Shown piece after piece: positions 1-10,013 of a stretch of DNA of 64,000 nt. The stretch spans positions 1,860,001-1,924,000 of the forward strand of contig NZ_CP134049.1 in NCBI RefSeq assembly GCF_031582965.1. Reading direction: 5' to 3'. The first letter of the stretch is position 1. Each line of letters starts with the position of its first letter. A program made the translations under genes and the position numbers. This DNA is from Bacillus sp. NEB1478 (lineage in GTDB: Bacteria; Bacillota; Bacilli; Bacillales; Fictibacillaceae). The notes under the pieces are model-generated. The model was not told the DNA's origin, ran no database searches, and was given only the letters and a program-made list of their open reading frames with translations.

Positions 1-754
1 CGAAGCAATATCCTTCGTCCAGCAATGTATAGAAAATATAGACACACCCATAAAAGAAATCTGCTTTCTTGAACTTTCTGAGCCTTCAATTAAAGAAGGT
101 TTTGAAACTTGCATCAAAAAAGGAGCAACCAAAATTGCCGTCGTACCAGTCCTATTATTATCTGCAAATCATGCTAAAAAAGATATTCCAAAAGAGCTGT
201 TCGAGTTACAGAATCAATACCCTGATGTAGAAATAACATATGGCCGTCCATTTGGAGTACATCAATCCATTTCTGACTTGTTATGGGAAAAGATAAGTCA
301 AAAAGTCAGCGGTTTAAAAGATACATCTTATGTACTCCTGATCGGACGAGGAAGTTCAGACCCAGATGTTAAAAGGGACCTTGAAGCGATCGCGCATCAT
401 TTACAGCTGCAAAACCGTGTTCCACAAATTAAAGCTTGCTTTCTAACTGGTTCTGTACCAAGCTTTGAAGATGCCTTAACAAAAATTGATAAATATTGTG
501 ATCAAGTTGTAATTGTACCGTATTTATTGTTCACCGGTCTCCTTTTAAAGGGGATAAATAAGACCATCAATCACTACAAACGACAGAACGAAAAAGAAGT
601 TGTATTATGCAATGCGCTTGGATATCACCCTATTTTAAAAAAGGTATTACAGACTCGTATAACCGAGACGCTATATAATAAGGAGAAGGATGCTTTTGTA
701 CCCTATTCATTTGAATCTCGCAAACAAGTTAGTGGTGATAGCAGGTGGGGGTAA
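1..754 (+). CDS. sirB: Sirohydrochlorin ferrochelatase SirB/CbiX (5' partial)
   Basis: Inserts Fe2+ into sirohydrochlorin, the last step of siroheme synthesis, in the cytosol. The frame is open from base 2, so the start lies left of the window; at least 250 residues are present. Two CbiX-like halves are visible: the first ends with a run resembling VVPVLLLSANHAKKDIP, the second begins at LLIGRGSSDPD and has VVIVPYLLFTGLL, the typical small-chelatase strand followed by a metal-binding loop. An internal ATG at 278 falls in the middle of the fold and is not the start. The gene overlaps the next one (sirC) by 65 bases, which indicates translational coupling. Such pairs usually close a sulfate-assimilation operon; the upstream part is not visible here. 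Confidence 0.88.
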   Translation, partial: EAISFVQQCIENIDTPIKEICFLELSEPSIKEGFETCIKKGATKIAVVPVLLLSANHAKKDIPKELFELQNQYPDVEITYGRPFGVHQSISDLLWEKISQKVSGLKDTSYVLLIGRGSSDPDVKRDLEAIAHHLQLQNRVPQIKACFLTGSVPSFEDALTKIDKYCDQVVIVPYLLFTGLLLKGINKTINHYKRQNEKEVVLCNALGYHPILKKVLQTRITETLYNKEKDAFVPYSFESRKQVSGDSRWG

Positions 755-1319
755 GATTGCTCTGCGTAAAATTCAGGGTCTAGTAGAAACTGGGGCAAAT
801 ATAACGGTTGTAAGTCCTGATGCAGTTTCCGAAATAAAAGAACTGTATACTCAAAAAAAACTTAAGTGGATATCAAGGGAAATCGAAGCAAGTGATTATA
901 CAGACGCATTTTTGATTATTGCTGCAACAAATGATCATGCAACGAATGCATGGATTGCCTCACAGGCTGTCGATAAGCAACTTATAAATGTTGCTGATCA
1001 TCCGGACTTAGGCAATTTTATCGTTCCTTCTGTTGTTAGAAGAGGGAAGCTAGTATTCTCTGTTTCTACGAGTGGATCAAGTCCATCACTTTCTAAAAAA
1101 ATCAAAAAAGAGCTAGAAAATACGTATTCTGCTGACTATGAATCATATGTTGATTTTTTATATGAATGCCGTGTTCTTGTGAAAAAACTCCATAATGGAC
1201 ATGAACGACGCATTGCTCTCGAAGAACTAATTAATAGACAATTCTTACAATCTGAAATATTACGAGAACATTATAAACAACAATTAATAAATAATGTTTC
1301 AACAAAAATCGAATACTGA
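690..1319 (+). CDS. sirC: Precorrin-2 dehydrogenase SirC
   Basis: NAD-dependent oxidation of precorrin-2 to sirohydrochlorin, the step before SirB. The 209-residue protein begins with a short strand and then a Rossmann nucleotide-binding stretch (VVIAGGGKIALRK, residues about 14-26), followed by VVSPDA and an AATND segment; this is the MET8 N-terminal domain. It lacks the C-terminal methyltransferase found in CysG, as is usual in Bacillus. The start ATG at 690 has an AGGAG at 681 and lies inside the end of sirB, so the two are translated together. The short C-terminal helical part matches bacilli SirC/YlnF. Siroheme is needed by sulfite and nitrite reductases. Confidence 0.9.
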   Translation: MLLYPIHLNLANKLVVIAGGGKIALRKIQGLVETGANITVVSPDAVSEIKELYTQKKLKWISREIEASDYTDAFLIIAATNDHATNAWIASQAVDKQLINVADHPDLGNFIVPSVVRRGKLVFSVSTSGSSPSLSKKIKKELENTYSADYESYVDFLYECRVLVKKLHNGHERRIALEELINRQFLQSEILREHYKQQLINNVSTKIEY

Positions 1320-1321
1320 AA

Positions 1322-1434
1322 TCTTATCCAGAGAGGTGGAGGGAATGGCCCTGTGAAACCTCAGCAACCAGCAGCTGCTTCAAGCTGAAAAGGTGCTAAT
1401 TCCTTCAAGTTTACTGGAACTTGTAGAGATAAGA
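1322..1434 (+). ncRNA. SAM-I (S-box) riboswitch aptamer
   Basis: Classic S-box. The P1 strands TCTTATC (1322-1328) and GATAAGA (1428-1434) pair, and between them lie AGAGGTGGAGGGA, CTGTGAAACCTCAGCAACC and AAAGGTGCTAATTCC, the conserved S-box core. When SAM binds, P1 forms and the terminator just downstream is free to fold. The 3' P1 strand also starts a segment TAAGAAGAC (1430-1438) that is perfectly complementary to GTCTTCTTA (1453-1461) in the terminator, giving a readable antiterminator. It controls yitJ-metH, so these genes should be on when SAM is low. Confidence 0.97.
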
Positions 1435-1450
1435 AGACCAAAACTCAGAA

Positions 1451-1480
1451 AAGTCTTCTTAATTAGAAGACTTTTTTTTA
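1451..1480 (+). terminator. S-box intrinsic terminator
   Basis: Stem AAGTCTTCT (1451-1459) with AGAAGACTT (1465-1473) and a T-run to 1479. The left arm is the target of the competing antiterminator strand at 1430-1438. From 1481 to 1616 the leader has no other element I recognise before the GGGAGG ribosome site of yitJ. Confidence 0.93.
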
Positions 1481-1616
1481 TTCAATATTAAAAGCAACTT
1501 GTCACAAAAGGTTGAAATCGGCGTTGAAAGTAATTTAAGTCGATCGTATTAGCGCTACTAAGGCGGATGGTTAAAGTTCAGTCATTCAGCCAAGTTATCT
1601 TTATGGGAGGCAGAAG

Positions 1617-3479
1617 ATGGGTATATTAACAGATTTAAAACAAAACAAAATTTTGATTGGTGACGGTGCTATGGGCACACTCTTGTATTCTTATGGAACA
1701 GACTTTTGTTATGAAGAACTCAACCTCTCACAGCCTGATCAAATTCTGAATATCCATCATGCCTATATAGATGCCGGAGCAAATATCATTCAAACGAATT
1801 CGTATGCAGCAAACTATTCCAAACTTGAGCGTTACGGGCTCCAAGATTCAGTAAAGGAAATAAACAGTGCAGCTGTTCAGTTAGCCAGAAATTCAACGAA
1901 AAATAATGAATATGTTGTGGGAACAATTGGCGGTATCCGTGGAATTAAACCAAATAGAATACCAATGGAAGAAGTGAAACGCAGCTTTCGTGAACAATTA
2001 TATTGTCTTTTAATGGAGAATGTAGATGGTATTTTATTAGAAACGTATTATGATTTAGAAGAATTGCAAACTGTTTTAGAAATCGCTAGAAGAGAAACAG
2101 ATCTACCTATCATCTCCCAGGTATCTTTGCAGGAAGTAGGTATTATGCAGGACCGAACACCGATAACAGAAGCACTCGCTAAATTAGAAGCGAGTGGAGC
2201 AGATATTGTAGGTCTTAACTGCAGACTTGGTCCTTATCATATGCTAAAAACACTTGAAGAAGTCCCAATCCAAAAACACGCCTACCTTTCTGCTTACCCG
2301 AATGCCAGTCTTCCTTCTTATAATGATGGAAAGCTGCAATATGAAAGCGATGCCGAATACTTTAAAGAATGTGCCCGCGCCTTTCGGGATCAAGGTATTC
2401 GGTTACTTGGCGGTTGCTGTGGTACAACTCCAGCTCACATACGAGCGTTCTCTGAAGAACTAAAGGATGCTGAACCGATAACTGAGAAAGAAATAATGAA
2501 AAAACATAAAAAAATCGTTGTTCAGCCACCGTCTTCTCCTGCTAAACCAAAGATAACACCGCTTCATGAACAGGTGAAAAATAAGCAATCAATCATTGTT
2601 GAATTAGACCCGCCTAGAAAGTTGAGCACAACTCGTTTTATGGAAGGAGCTAATGCGCTCAAAAAGGCTGGCATTGATGCACTCACTCTTGCGGACAATT
2701 CCCTTGCTTCACCAAGAATATGTAATTCTGCTCTTGGATCCATCGTTCAATCACAGGTGAACTTGCGGCCGCTCGTTCATGTTACGTGCAGAGATCGGAA
2801 TTTAATCGGATTGCAGTCGCATTTGATGGGACTTCACACAAATGGTATTAACGAAATTCTCGCCGTAACAGGAGATCCTACTAAAATTGGGGATTTTCCA
2901 GGTGCATCTTCGGTTTATGATGTAACATCTTTTGATTTGATTAAGCTGATCAAGCAATTTAATGAAGGTGTCTCGTTATCAGGAAAAGATCTTGGTGAAA
3001 AGACTTCATTCTCTGTCGGAGCCGCTTTTAACCCGAATGTAAGGCATATAGATAAAGCGGTTGAGCGATTAGAGAAAAAAATAGAATGCGGAGCGGATTA
3101 TTTTATTAGCCAGCCTGTTTTCTCAGAAGAGCAGCTCATCAAAGTACATGAAGCCGTTAACCATATCGATAAACCAATATATATCGGTATCATGCCGCTC
3201 ATCAGCAGTCAGAATGCAGAATTTCTTCACCATGAAGTACCTGGTATCAAACTTTCAAACTCGGTACGAGAGCGTTTGGCAAAATATAAGAATGATCCAA
3301 AGCAGGCATCAGAGGAAGGTTTATTTATTGCAAAGTCTTTATTGGATACTGCTATGGAGTTATTTAACGGAATCTATCTTATTACCCCCTTCATGCGTTA
3401 TGAACTAACAGTCGAACTAGCAAATTATGCCCGAGCTCACAGTCCTTTTCAACTTGTAAGGAGGTCTCAGAATGCCTAA
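1617..3479 (+). CDS. yitJ: Bifunctional homocysteine S-methyltransferase / methylenetetrahydrofolate reductase YitJ
   Basis: Cytosolic one-carbon enzyme of 620 residues. The N-terminal half (about 1-290) is a homocysteine S-methyltransferase barrel with DGAMGT near residue 16 and zinc ligands C202 and C267-C268 ([15 protein letters not shown]). The C-terminal half (about 320-610) is a MetF-type 5,10-methylene-THF reductase with [16 protein letters not shown] and YFISQPVF motifs. It makes 5-methyl-THF and may transfer a methyl group to homocysteine. The start ATG has GGGAGG about 9 bases upstream. It lies behind the S-box and overlaps metH by 8 bases, so the reductase half supplies the methyl donor for the next gene. 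Both domains look intact. Confidence 0.95.
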   Translation: MGILTDLKQNKILIGDGAMGTLLYSYGTDFCYEELNLSQPDQILNIHHAYIDAGANIIQTNSYAANYSKLERYGLQDSVKEINSAAVQLARNSTKNNEYVVGTIGGIRGIKPNRIPMEEVKRSFREQLYCLLMENVDGILLETYYDLEELQTVLEIARRETDLPIISQVSLQEVGIMQDRTPITEALAKLEASGADIVGLNCRLGPYHMLKTLEEVPIQKHAYLSAYPNASLPSYNDGKLQYESDAEYFKECARAFRDQGIRLLGGCCGTTPAHIRAFSEELKDAEPITEKEIMKKHKKIVVQPPSSPAKPKITPLHEQVKNKQSIIVELDPPRKLSTTRFMEGANALKKAGIDALTLADNSLASPRICNSALGSIVQSQVNLRPLVHVTCRDRNLIGLQSHLMGLHTNGINEILAVTGDPTKIGDFPGASSVYDVTSFDLIKLIKQFNEGVSLSGKDLGEKTSFSVGAAFNPNVRHIDKAVERLEKKIECGADYFISQPVFSEEQLIKVHEAVNHIDKPIYIGIMPLISSQNAEFLHHEVPGIKLSNSVRERLAKYKNDPKQASEEGLFIAKSLLDTAMELFNGIYLITPFMRYELTVELANYARAHSPFQLVRRSQNA

Positions 3480-6400
3480 TGATATATTCCAACAACAGCT
3501 AAACAAAAAAATCTTAATTATGGATGGCGCAATGGGAACGATGCTGCAGCAAGCACAGCTTACTGTCGATGATTTTGGAGGTGAAGAATATGACGGGTGT
3601 AATGAATATCTAAATATCACAGCTCCTTCTGTAATTGAATCCATTCATCTAACATATTTAAAAGCAGGAGCAGACATTATAGAGACCAATACTTTTGGAG
3701 GTACGGATCTCGTACTCGATGAGTATGATCTTGGAGCTAGAGCCTATGAAATAAATAAGATTGGAGCAGAACTTGCTAAAAAAGCGGCTGATCAAATTTC
3801 AACTGCGGAGTGGCCGCGTTTTGTCGCAGGTTCATTAGGTCCCACTACGAAGACGCTGAGTGTAACAGGCGGAACGACTTTTGATGTTTTAAGAGATGCA
3901 TACGCAGAGCAAGCGCGCGGTCTTATTGACGGGGGGGCAGACCTCCTCTTATTAGAAACTAGCCAAGATATGCTCAATGTAAAAGCAGGTTTTCTTGGAA
4001 TCGAACAAGCGTTCTCGGACAGTGGAAAACGACTCCCTTTAATGATATCCGGCACGATTGAACCGATGGGAACAACTCTTGCTGGTCAGAATATAGAGGC
4101 ATTTTATATTTCTCTTAAACATATGAATCCTATTGCAGTTGGCTTGAATTGTGCAACAGGACCGGAATTTATGCAAGATCATATCCGATCACTTTCTGAT
4201 TTGGCATCGACTGCAGTAAGCTGTTACCCGAATGCAGGACTTCCAGATGAAGAAGGCAATTATCATGAGACAGCTGAAACATTAGCAAAGAAATTATCCG
4301 GTTTTGCTGAAAAAGGGTGGTTAAATATTGTTGGTGGATGCTGCGGCACGACACCAAAGCATATTGAAGCTTTATCTAACGTAATGAGAAAGTATGCGCC
4401 ACGCAAAAGGCAAACAAATAAAACGCACATGGTGTCTGGAATTGAGCCATTTATCTATGATGATCCAACATTGCGTCCCATCATGGTTGGTGAGCGGACG
4501 AATGTGATCGGTTCACGAAAATTCAAACGATTAATCGCCGAGCAAAAATTTGAGGAAGCTGCAGAAGTTGCAAGAGCTCAAGTAAAGGGCGGAGCGCATG
4601 TATTAGACATTTGTTTAGCAGATCCCGATCGTGATGAAAAAGAAGATATGGAGCAATTCATGAAAGAAGTGGTGAAAAAAGTAAAGATTCCTTTTGTGAT
4701 TGATTCGACGGATGAAGAAGTATTGGAGATTGCACTAAAATACTCTCAAGGGAAAGCAATCATAAACTCCATAAACTTAGAAGACGGAGAAGAACGTCTC
4801 GAAAAAGTGATCCCGCTTCTTCATAAGTATGGAGCTGCGGTGGTCGTTGGGACGATCGATGAAAAAGGAATGGGTGTTTCAGCAGATCGTAAATTAGAAA
4901 TTGCTGCACGATCTTATGATTTGCTAGTTAACAAATATAACGTCTCTCCATCTGATATTATTTTTGATCCACTTGTGTTTCCAGTCGGAACAGGTGATGA
5001 ACAATATATCGGATCAGCGAACGCAACGGTGGAAGGAATTCGAATTATTAAAGAGAGGTTTCCGGAGTGCCTAACGATACTAGGTGTAAGTAATGTGTCA
5101 TTTGGACTTCCCCCTGTTGGCCGTGAAATTCTAAATGCCGTTTATCTATATCACTGTACACAAGCCGGATTAGATTACGCCATTGTCAACACAGAAAAAC
5201 TAGAACGTTATGCTTCCATATCAAAAGAAGAAATCACGATGGCTGATGAGTTGCTTTTTAAAACAACCGAAGAATCACTTGCTGTTTTTACTGATTTTTA
5301 TCGGGGCAAAAAGAAAGAAACAAAGTCACAGCTTCCGAACATGACGCTCGAAGAAAGACTTCAGTATTATATTTTAGAAGGTACAAAAGAGGGGTTAATC
5401 CCTGATTTAGAAATTGCGTTAAATCAGTATGAGACACCACTTAAAATCATAAATGGACCACTCATGGATGGTATGAAGGAAGTAGGCCGGCTATTTAACG
5501 ATAACCAGCTCATTGTAGCTGAAGTACTTCAAAGTGCAGAAGTCATGAAAGCATCTGTAGCTCATTTAGAACCGCACATGGAGATAAATGATGCATCCTC
5601 ATCAAAAGGAAAGGTGTTGTTAGCAACGGTAAAAGGGGACGTCCATGATATTGGCAAAAATTTGGTGGATATCATATTGAGCAACAACGGATTTCAAGTG
5701 GTCGATTTAGGAATCAAAGTCACTCCTTTGGAACTGATTGAAGCGGTAAAGAAAAACAAACCAGATATCATTGGACTGTCAGGTCTACTCGTGAAATCTG
5801 CCCAGCAAATGGTATTAACAGCAAATGATATGCGAGAGGCAGATATATCAACTCCAATACTAGTAGGAGGCGCCGCTTTATCTAGAAAATTTACAGATAC
5901 AAAAATATCTAAGGAATACGAAGGAATGGTATTATACGCAAAAGATGCTATGGAAGGACTGTCGCTTGCCAATCAACTACAAACGCCTGAAGATTGTGAA
6001 AGGCTCACCATTGAACAAAATGAAAAGAAAGTTTCGATTGCATTAGACATGGGTGTTTCTACAGGCAGCGCAGCTACGGCAACGGCTGTTAAAGTTCGTT
6101 CAAAAGTTTCACAATCAGTGTCTGTACACATTCCTCAGGATACGAAAAGACACATATTACGTAACTATTCATTATCCCATATTCAGCCTTACATCAATTT
6201 GCAGATGCTGTTAGGTCATCATCTTGGGATAAAAGGGAAGATATCAAGATTAATAGAAGAAAAAGACGAAAAAACACTGGAGATTAAATCCCTCGTTGAT
6301 AATCTTCTAAAAGAAGCAAAAGAAAAAGATTTAATCAATCCATCTGCTATGTATCAGTTTTTCCCTGCGCAATCAGATGACGAAAGTGTAATCGTCTACG

Positions 6401-6924
6401 ATCCAGCCGATCAAAAAACGATAATCGAACGATTTGACTTTCCTCGTCAAACAAAAGAACCGTATTTGTGTATAGCCGACTACCTTAAGTCAAAGGAGAG
6501 CGGGGAAATGGATTATGTTGGTTTCTTTTCTGTAACAGCAGGCACTGGTATACGTGAACTTGCACAGGAATTAAAGCAAGAAGGACGTTTTTTAGAAAGT
6601 CATGCACTGCAAGCATTAGCACTTGAAACAGCAGAAGGCTTTGCTGAACTCATTCATCAGCAAATGAGAGACCGATGGGGGTTCCCTGATTCTGTAGACT
6701 TTACAATGAGAGAGCGTTTTTCTGCACGATATCAAGGACAGCGTTTTTCTTTTGGTTACCCCGCATGTCCTGAACTTGAAGACCAGCAAAAACTATTTAA
6801 GCTGATTCAACCAGAGGATATCGGAATACAGCTAACAGACGGCTGCATGATGGAACCAGAAGCATCTGTTTCAGCTATCGTATTTGCACACCCAGAAGCT
6901 CGATATTTCAATGTGTTGAGTTAA
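3472..6924 (+). CDS. metH: Cobalamin-dependent methionine synthase MetH
   Basis: Transfers the methyl group of 5-methyl-THF through cobalamin to homocysteine. At 1150 residues it has all four modules in order: the homocysteine barrel (zinc ligands C227, C290, C291 in [10 protein letters not shown]); the pterin-binding barrel starting around 345 ([12 protein letters not shown]); the B12 cap and Rossmann domain with DVHDIG (cobalt-ligand H725); and the C-terminal AdoMet reactivation domain with FGYPACPE at 1094-1101. The start overlaps the end of yitJ by 8 bases, with AAGGAGG upstream inside yitJ. Full-length for the family. Cobalamin use fits B12-dependent bacilli; some relatives use MetE instead. 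Regulated with yitJ by the S-box. Confidence 0.96.
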   Translation: MPNDIFQQQLNKKILIMDGAMGTMLQQAQLTVDDFGGEEYDGCNEYLNITAPSVIESIHLTYLKAGADIIETNTFGGTDLVLDEYDLGARAYEINKIGAELAKKAADQISTAEWPRFVAGSLGPTTKTLSVTGGTTFDVLRDAYAEQARGLIDGGADLLLLETSQDMLNVKAGFLGIEQAFSDSGKRLPLMISGTIEPMGTTLAGQNIEAFYISLKHMNPIAVGLNCATGPEFMQDHIRSLSDLASTAVSCYPNAGLPDEEGNYHETAETLAKKLSGFAEKGWLNIVGGCCGTTPKHIEALSNVMRKYAPRKRQTNKTHMVSGIEPFIYDDPTLRPIMVGERTNVIGSRKFKRLIAEQKFEEAAEVARAQVKGGAHVLDICLADPDRDEKEDMEQFMKEVVKKVKIPFVIDSTDEEVLEIALKYSQGKAIINSINLEDGEERLEKVIPLLHKYGAAVVVGTIDEKGMGVSADRKLEIAARSYDLLVNKYNVSPSDIIFDPLVFPVGTGDEQYIGSANATVEGIRIIKERFPECLTILGVSNVSFGLPPVGREILNAVYLYHCTQAGLDYAIVNTEKLERYASISKEEITMADELLFKTTEESLAVFTDFYRGKKKETKSQLPNMTLEERLQYYILEGTKEGLIPDLEIALNQYETPLKIINGPLMDGMKEVGRLFNDNQLIVAEVLQSAEVMKASVAHLEPHMEINDASSSKGKVLLATVKGDVHDIGKNLVDIILSNNGFQVVDLGIKVTPLELIEAVKKNKPDIIGLSGLLVKSAQQMVLTANDMREADISTPILVGGAALSRKFTDTKISKEYEGMVLYAKDAMEGLSLANQLQTPEDCERLTIEQNEKKVSIALDMGVSTGSAATATAVKVRSKVSQSVSVHIPQDTKRHILRNYSLSHIQPYINLQMLLGHHLGIKGKISRLIEEKDEKTLEIKSLVDNLLKEAKEKDLINPSAMYQFFPAQSDDESVIVYDPADQKTIIERFDFPRQTKEPYLCIADYLKSKESGEMDYVGFFSVTAGTGIRELAQELKQEGRFLESHALQALALETAEGFAELIHQQMRDRWGFPDSVDFTMRERFSARYQGQRFSFGYPACPELEDQQKLFKLIQPEDIGIQLTDGCMMEPEASVSAIVFAHPEARYFNVLS

Positions 6925-6952
6925 TAAAAAGAAAAAATAGCACAATTAATTT

Positions 6953-6988
6953 AAAAATCGCAACGGATTACCGTTGTGATTTTTCTTT
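6953..6988 (+). terminator. Terminator of yitJ-metH
   Basis: 14-bp perfect stem 6953-6966 with 6971-6984, ATTA loop, ending in a T-rich tail. Placed 28 bases after the metH stop. Confidence 0.92.
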
Positions 6989-7016
6989 GTAATTTTTGTT
7001 AAGTTGGAAAAACCTA

Positions 7017-7072
7017 TTGACACACACAAGGTAATTCAATAAAATGAGAAACGAGATTGATAATCATTTTCA
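7017..7072 (+). promoter_or_regulatory. Sigma-A promoter with Fur box for siderophore transporter
   Basis: TTGACA at 7017-7022, 17-base spacer, TAAAAT at 7040-7045. Immediately downstream, TGATAATCATTTTCA at 7058-7072 matches the 7-1-7 Fur consensus in 14 of 15 positions. A repressor here would cover the transcription start, so the operon should be repressed when iron is plentiful. Confidence 0.88.
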
Positions 7073-7118
7073 ATTGAAAAATATTTACGATAAACGGTAT
7101 TAAAGGAGGGCAAAGAGT

Positions 7119-7931
7119 ATGTCCAGACTGTATGCTGAACATTTAAATATTGCTTATGGTGAAAGGGACATAGTAAAAGATCTTAACATCTCAATACCAG
7201 ATGGGAAGATTACAACCATTATCGGTCCAAATGGCTGCGGAAAATCAACGGTTCTGAAAACGTTGTCGCGTATATTGAATCCGAAATCTGGAGTTGTTTA
7301 CCTCGATGGTAAATCCGTAAGTAAAGAGTCTACAAAGAAAATTGCTCAAAAGATGGCTATCTTGCCTCAATCGCCAGATTCACCCGAAGGACTTACAGTT
7401 GGAGAACTTGTTTCTTATGGGAGATTTCCATACCAAAAGGGGTTTGGTAAACTTTCAAAAAAAGATTTTGAAGTGATTGACTGGACTCTTCATGTCACTG
7501 GAGTTTCTGAGTTTAAGGACCGGCCTGTTGATGCGCTTTCAGGTGGTCAGCGTCAGCGTGTATGGATTGCCATGGCTTTAGCACAAGAGACAGATATAAT
7601 ATTACTCGATGAACCGACTACATACTTGGATCTGTCTCATCAATTAGAGGTTCTTGAGTTATTGCACCAGCTGAACCGTGATCAAAAACGAACAATCGTA
7701 ATGGTCATTCATGATTTGAATCATGCAGCGAGATTTGCTCATCATATGGTTGCGATGAAAGACGGAGCTGTTCTGAAAGAGGGAACAGCAGAAGAAGTGA
7801 TGACACGTAATGTGCTTCGAAATGTTTTCAATATTGATGCCGAGATTGGTATAGATCCAAGAACAAGAAAACCAATATGTCTTACGTATGATCTTATTAA
7901 AAATGTTCAGCTTATAGAGAACCTGGCGTAA
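7119..7931 (+). CDS. Iron-siderophore ABC transporter ATP-binding protein (YusV/FhuC type)
   Basis: Cytosolic ATPase of a FecCD-family iron-siderophore importer, 270 residues. Walker A is GPNGCGKST (36-44), the signature is ALSGGQRQR near 140, Walker B is ILLDEPTTYLD, and the switch His is in VIHDLNHA. The start has AAAGGAGGG about 10 bases upstream. It is the first gene of an iron-regulated set followed by the binding protein and two permeases. In B. subtilis YusV serves several siderophore importers; the ATPase-first order here suggests a dedicated subunit, but sharing cannot be excluded. A weak GGCG/CGCC hairpin with a T-rich tail overlaps the stop codon (7925-7950) and may reduce readthrough to the next gene. 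Confidence 0.92.
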   Translation: MSRLYAEHLNIAYGERDIVKDLNISIPDGKITTIIGPNGCGKSTVLKTLSRILNPKSGVVYLDGKSVSKESTKKIAQKMAILPQSPDSPEGLTVGELVSYGRFPYQKGFGKLSKKDFEVIDWTLHVTGVSEFKDRPVDALSGGQRQRVWIAMALAQETDIILLDEPTTYLDLSHQLEVLELLHQLNRDQKRTIVMVIHDLNHAARFAHHMVAMKDGAVLKEGTAEEVMTRNVLRNVFNIDAEIGIDPRTRKPICLTYDLIKNVQLIENLA

Positions 7932-7960
7932 TCTTTCGCCTTTTCTTTTTTATTATTAAT

Positions 7961-7981
7961 TGAGAATGATTTTTATTTTCA
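7961..7981 (+). promoter_or_regulatory. Possible second Fur site before binding-protein gene
   Basis: TGAGAAT-G-ATTTTTA matches the 7-1-7 Fur consensus in 12 of 15 positions and overlaps a second weaker half-site ending in ATTTTCA. It sits between the ATPase stop and the ribosome site of the lipoprotein gene, so it could mark an internal promoter. Weaker than the site at 7058. Confidence 0.5.
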
Positions 7982-8001
7982 TATATTGGAGGATGTCAAA
8001 A

Positions 8002-8943
8002 ATGAATAAACGTACAAAACAAATTTTACTTAGCTTTATGACTATGCTGTTAGTATTATTGCTTGCTGCGTGCGGTAATAAATCAGAAAACACAAGTACT
8101 GAGAAAAAAGAATCTAAGAAAGAAACAAGAATCTATAAAGGTGAAAAAGGAGATGTGGAAGTACCTGCTGAACCAAAACGTGTAGCGATGATGGCTGCCA
8201 CGTACGCTGGTAACTTGCTAGATTTAGGAATTACACCAATCGCCGTAAACGAATATCCAAAGCAAAACAAATTCTATGGAAACAAACTGGACAATGCTGA
8301 AGTAGTTACAGCTGATTCTTATGAAAAGCTATTAGAACTAAACCCTGATTTAATCATTACATATTCGGATGACAAGAATATTAAGAAATATGAAGAAATT
8401 GCTCCAACTGCCACAATGACTTATGACAAATACGACTATAAAGAACAGCATATTGAAATCGGAAAAATAGTTGGCAAAGAAAAAGAAGCGAAAGCGTGGG
8501 TAAAAGAGTGGGAACAGAAAGCAGCAGATGCTAGCAAAAAAGTTAAAGACGCTATCGGTGAAGACAAGACATTCATGGTAATGGAAGCATACGGTAAAGA
8601 TATGTATGTTTACGGTGAAAACTGGGGACGTGGAACAGAAGTCATCTACCAAGCTCTTGAACTAAAAGCACCTAAGAAACTAGAAGAAGATGTATTCGGT
8701 CCTGGCTGGAAAGCAATCTCTACAGAAGTGATCCCAACATACGCTGGAGATTATATCTTTGTCGGAACAGGTGCCGGCAATCCGGATAATTCATTCATGG
8801 AGTCAGATGTTTGGAAAGAGCTTCCTGCTGTTAAGAACGGAAATGCGATTAAATTTGATTCAGAATCCTTCTATTTCAATGATCCAATTTCTTTAGAAAA
8901 AGAATTAGATTTCATTGTAGAAAAGTTAACAAAAAAGAAATAA
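8002..8943 (+). CDS. Siderophore-binding lipoprotein of iron ABC transporter
   Basis: Extracellular, membrane-anchored substrate-binding protein that captures ferric siderophore and delivers it to the permease pair downstream. ATG at 8002 has GGAGG 9 bases upstream; an in-frame ATG at 7960 lies within a Fur-like site and lacks a ribosome site, so I reject it. The 313-residue product has a lipoprotein signal peptide with LAAC (Cys about 24), a charged linker rich in Lys, Glu and Ser, and then a FhuD/FatB-like fold: EPKRVAMMAATYAGNLLDLGITPIAV and LLELNPDLIITY are typical of class III binding proteins. It resembles hydroxamate or carboxylate siderophore binders more than FeuA, but the exact ligand cannot be read from sequence. 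Confidence 0.9.
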   Translation: MNKRTKQILLSFMTMLLVLLLAACGNKSENTSTEKKESKKETRIYKGEKGDVEVPAEPKRVAMMAATYAGNLLDLGITPIAVNEYPKQNKFYGNKLDNAEVVTADSYEKLLELNPDLIITYSDDKNIKKYEEIAPTATMTYDKYDYKEQHIEIGKIVGKEKEAKAWVKEWEQKAADASKKVKDAIGEDKTFMVMEAYGKDMYVYGENWGRGTEVIYQALELKAPKKLEEDVFGPGWKAISTEVIPTYAGDYIFVGTGAGNPDNSFMESDVWKELPAVKNGNAIKFDSESFYFNDPISLEKELDFIVEKLTKKK

Positions 8944-8969
8944 TAATAGATTTATAAAGGAAATATGCC

Positions 8970-10013
8970 ATGTTCAAAACAAAGACCAAGCTGATAAAAG
9001 AGAATAAAGTGTATTCGAGACCGGCAGTAGGCTCAGCCATTTTGTTGATTGGATTCGTACTACTGATTGTGAGTATTGGTCTTGCTATCTCAGTTGGAGC
9101 TGCCAAGATTAATTTTCTTACAGTATGGAATTCGATCTTAAATTATGATCCTAGTAGAGAGGCTGATCGTATTATCGTCAGCCTGCGATTACCGAGGGAA
9201 CTCGGTGCGGCGATTGTCGGTGCTGCTTTCGCTGTCAGTGGAGCTATTATGCAGGGGATGACTCGAAATCCCCTTGCAGACCCTGGGTTGCTTGGTTTGA
9301 ATGCAGGAGCGAGTTTAGCTCTTGCATGTGTGTTCGCTTTTAACGCAGAAGCAGACTATTTTTCAGTCATGATGATTTCCTTTATCGGCGCTGGAATTGG
9401 TGCAGGTATGGTATTCGGTTTAGGATCGATGAGCAGAGGCGGACTTTCTCCTATCACAATCACTTTGGCAGGTGCAGCTGTTTCTGCACTCCTTTCTTCT
9501 TTAGGCGAAGGATCAGCACTATATTTTAACCTTTCTCAAGACCTCGCCTTCTGGATAGCTGGAGGTGTTTCAGGTACAAATTGGATGCAGCTTAAGCTTA
9601 TAGTACCGGTAGTCATTATAGGTATCATAATTGCAGTTGCCTTTTCAAGACAGCTTACAATTCTCAGCTTTGGAGAAGAGGTAGCTAAAGGACTAGGTCA
9701 GAGAACATTATTAACAAAAGTCATTCTAATGACAGTCGTGCTGGTTCTTGCAGGCGCAGCAGTATCACTTGTCGGAGCTATTGCGTTTATAGGATTGATG
9801 GTTCCGCATATAGTCCGATTTCTTGTTGGAACGGATTACCGTTGGATAATCCCATGTTCGGCCATTTTTGGCAGTGTGCTAATGGTGTTAGCGGATACGT
9901 TTGCTCGAACGATAAACGCTCCTTACGAAACACCAGTTGGAGCAGTAGTAGCCATGATTGGAGTTCCTTTCTTCCTTTATCTTGCAAGAAAAGGAGGAAG
10001 AAAACTATCATGA
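8970..10013 (+). CDS. Iron-siderophore ABC transporter permease (FecCD family), subunit 1
   Basis: Inner-membrane half of the siderophore importer, 347 residues with about nine or ten hydrophobic segments. Family marks include LRLPRELGAAIVGAAFAVSGAIMQGMTRNPLADPGLLGLNAG split over residues about 72-115, and the cytoplasmic coupling helix region GAIAFIGLMVPHIVRFLVG. It starts 26 bases after the lipoprotein gene with AAAGGAAA as ribosome site, and overlaps the next permease gene by 4 bases (ATGA). The pair should form a heterodimer similar to YfiZ-YfhA or FeuB-FeuC of B. subtilis. Regulated by Fur with the rest of the operon. Confidence 0.92.
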   Translation: MFKTKTKLIKENKVYSRPAVGSAILLIGFVLLIVSIGLAISVGAAKINFLTVWNSILNYDPSREADRIIVSLRLPRELGAAIVGAAFAVSGAIMQGMTRNPLADPGLLGLNAGASLALACVFAFNAEADYFSVMMISFIGAGIGAGMVFGLGSMSRGGLSPITITLAGAAVSALLSSLGEGSALYFNLSQDLAFWIAGGVSGTNWMQLKLIVPVVIIGIIIAVAFSRQLTILSFGEEVAKGLGQRTLLTKVILMTVVLVLAGAAVSLVGAIAFIGLMVPHIVRFLVGTDYRWIIPCSAIFGSVLMVLADTFARTINAPYETPVGAVVAMIGVPFFLYLARKGGRKLS

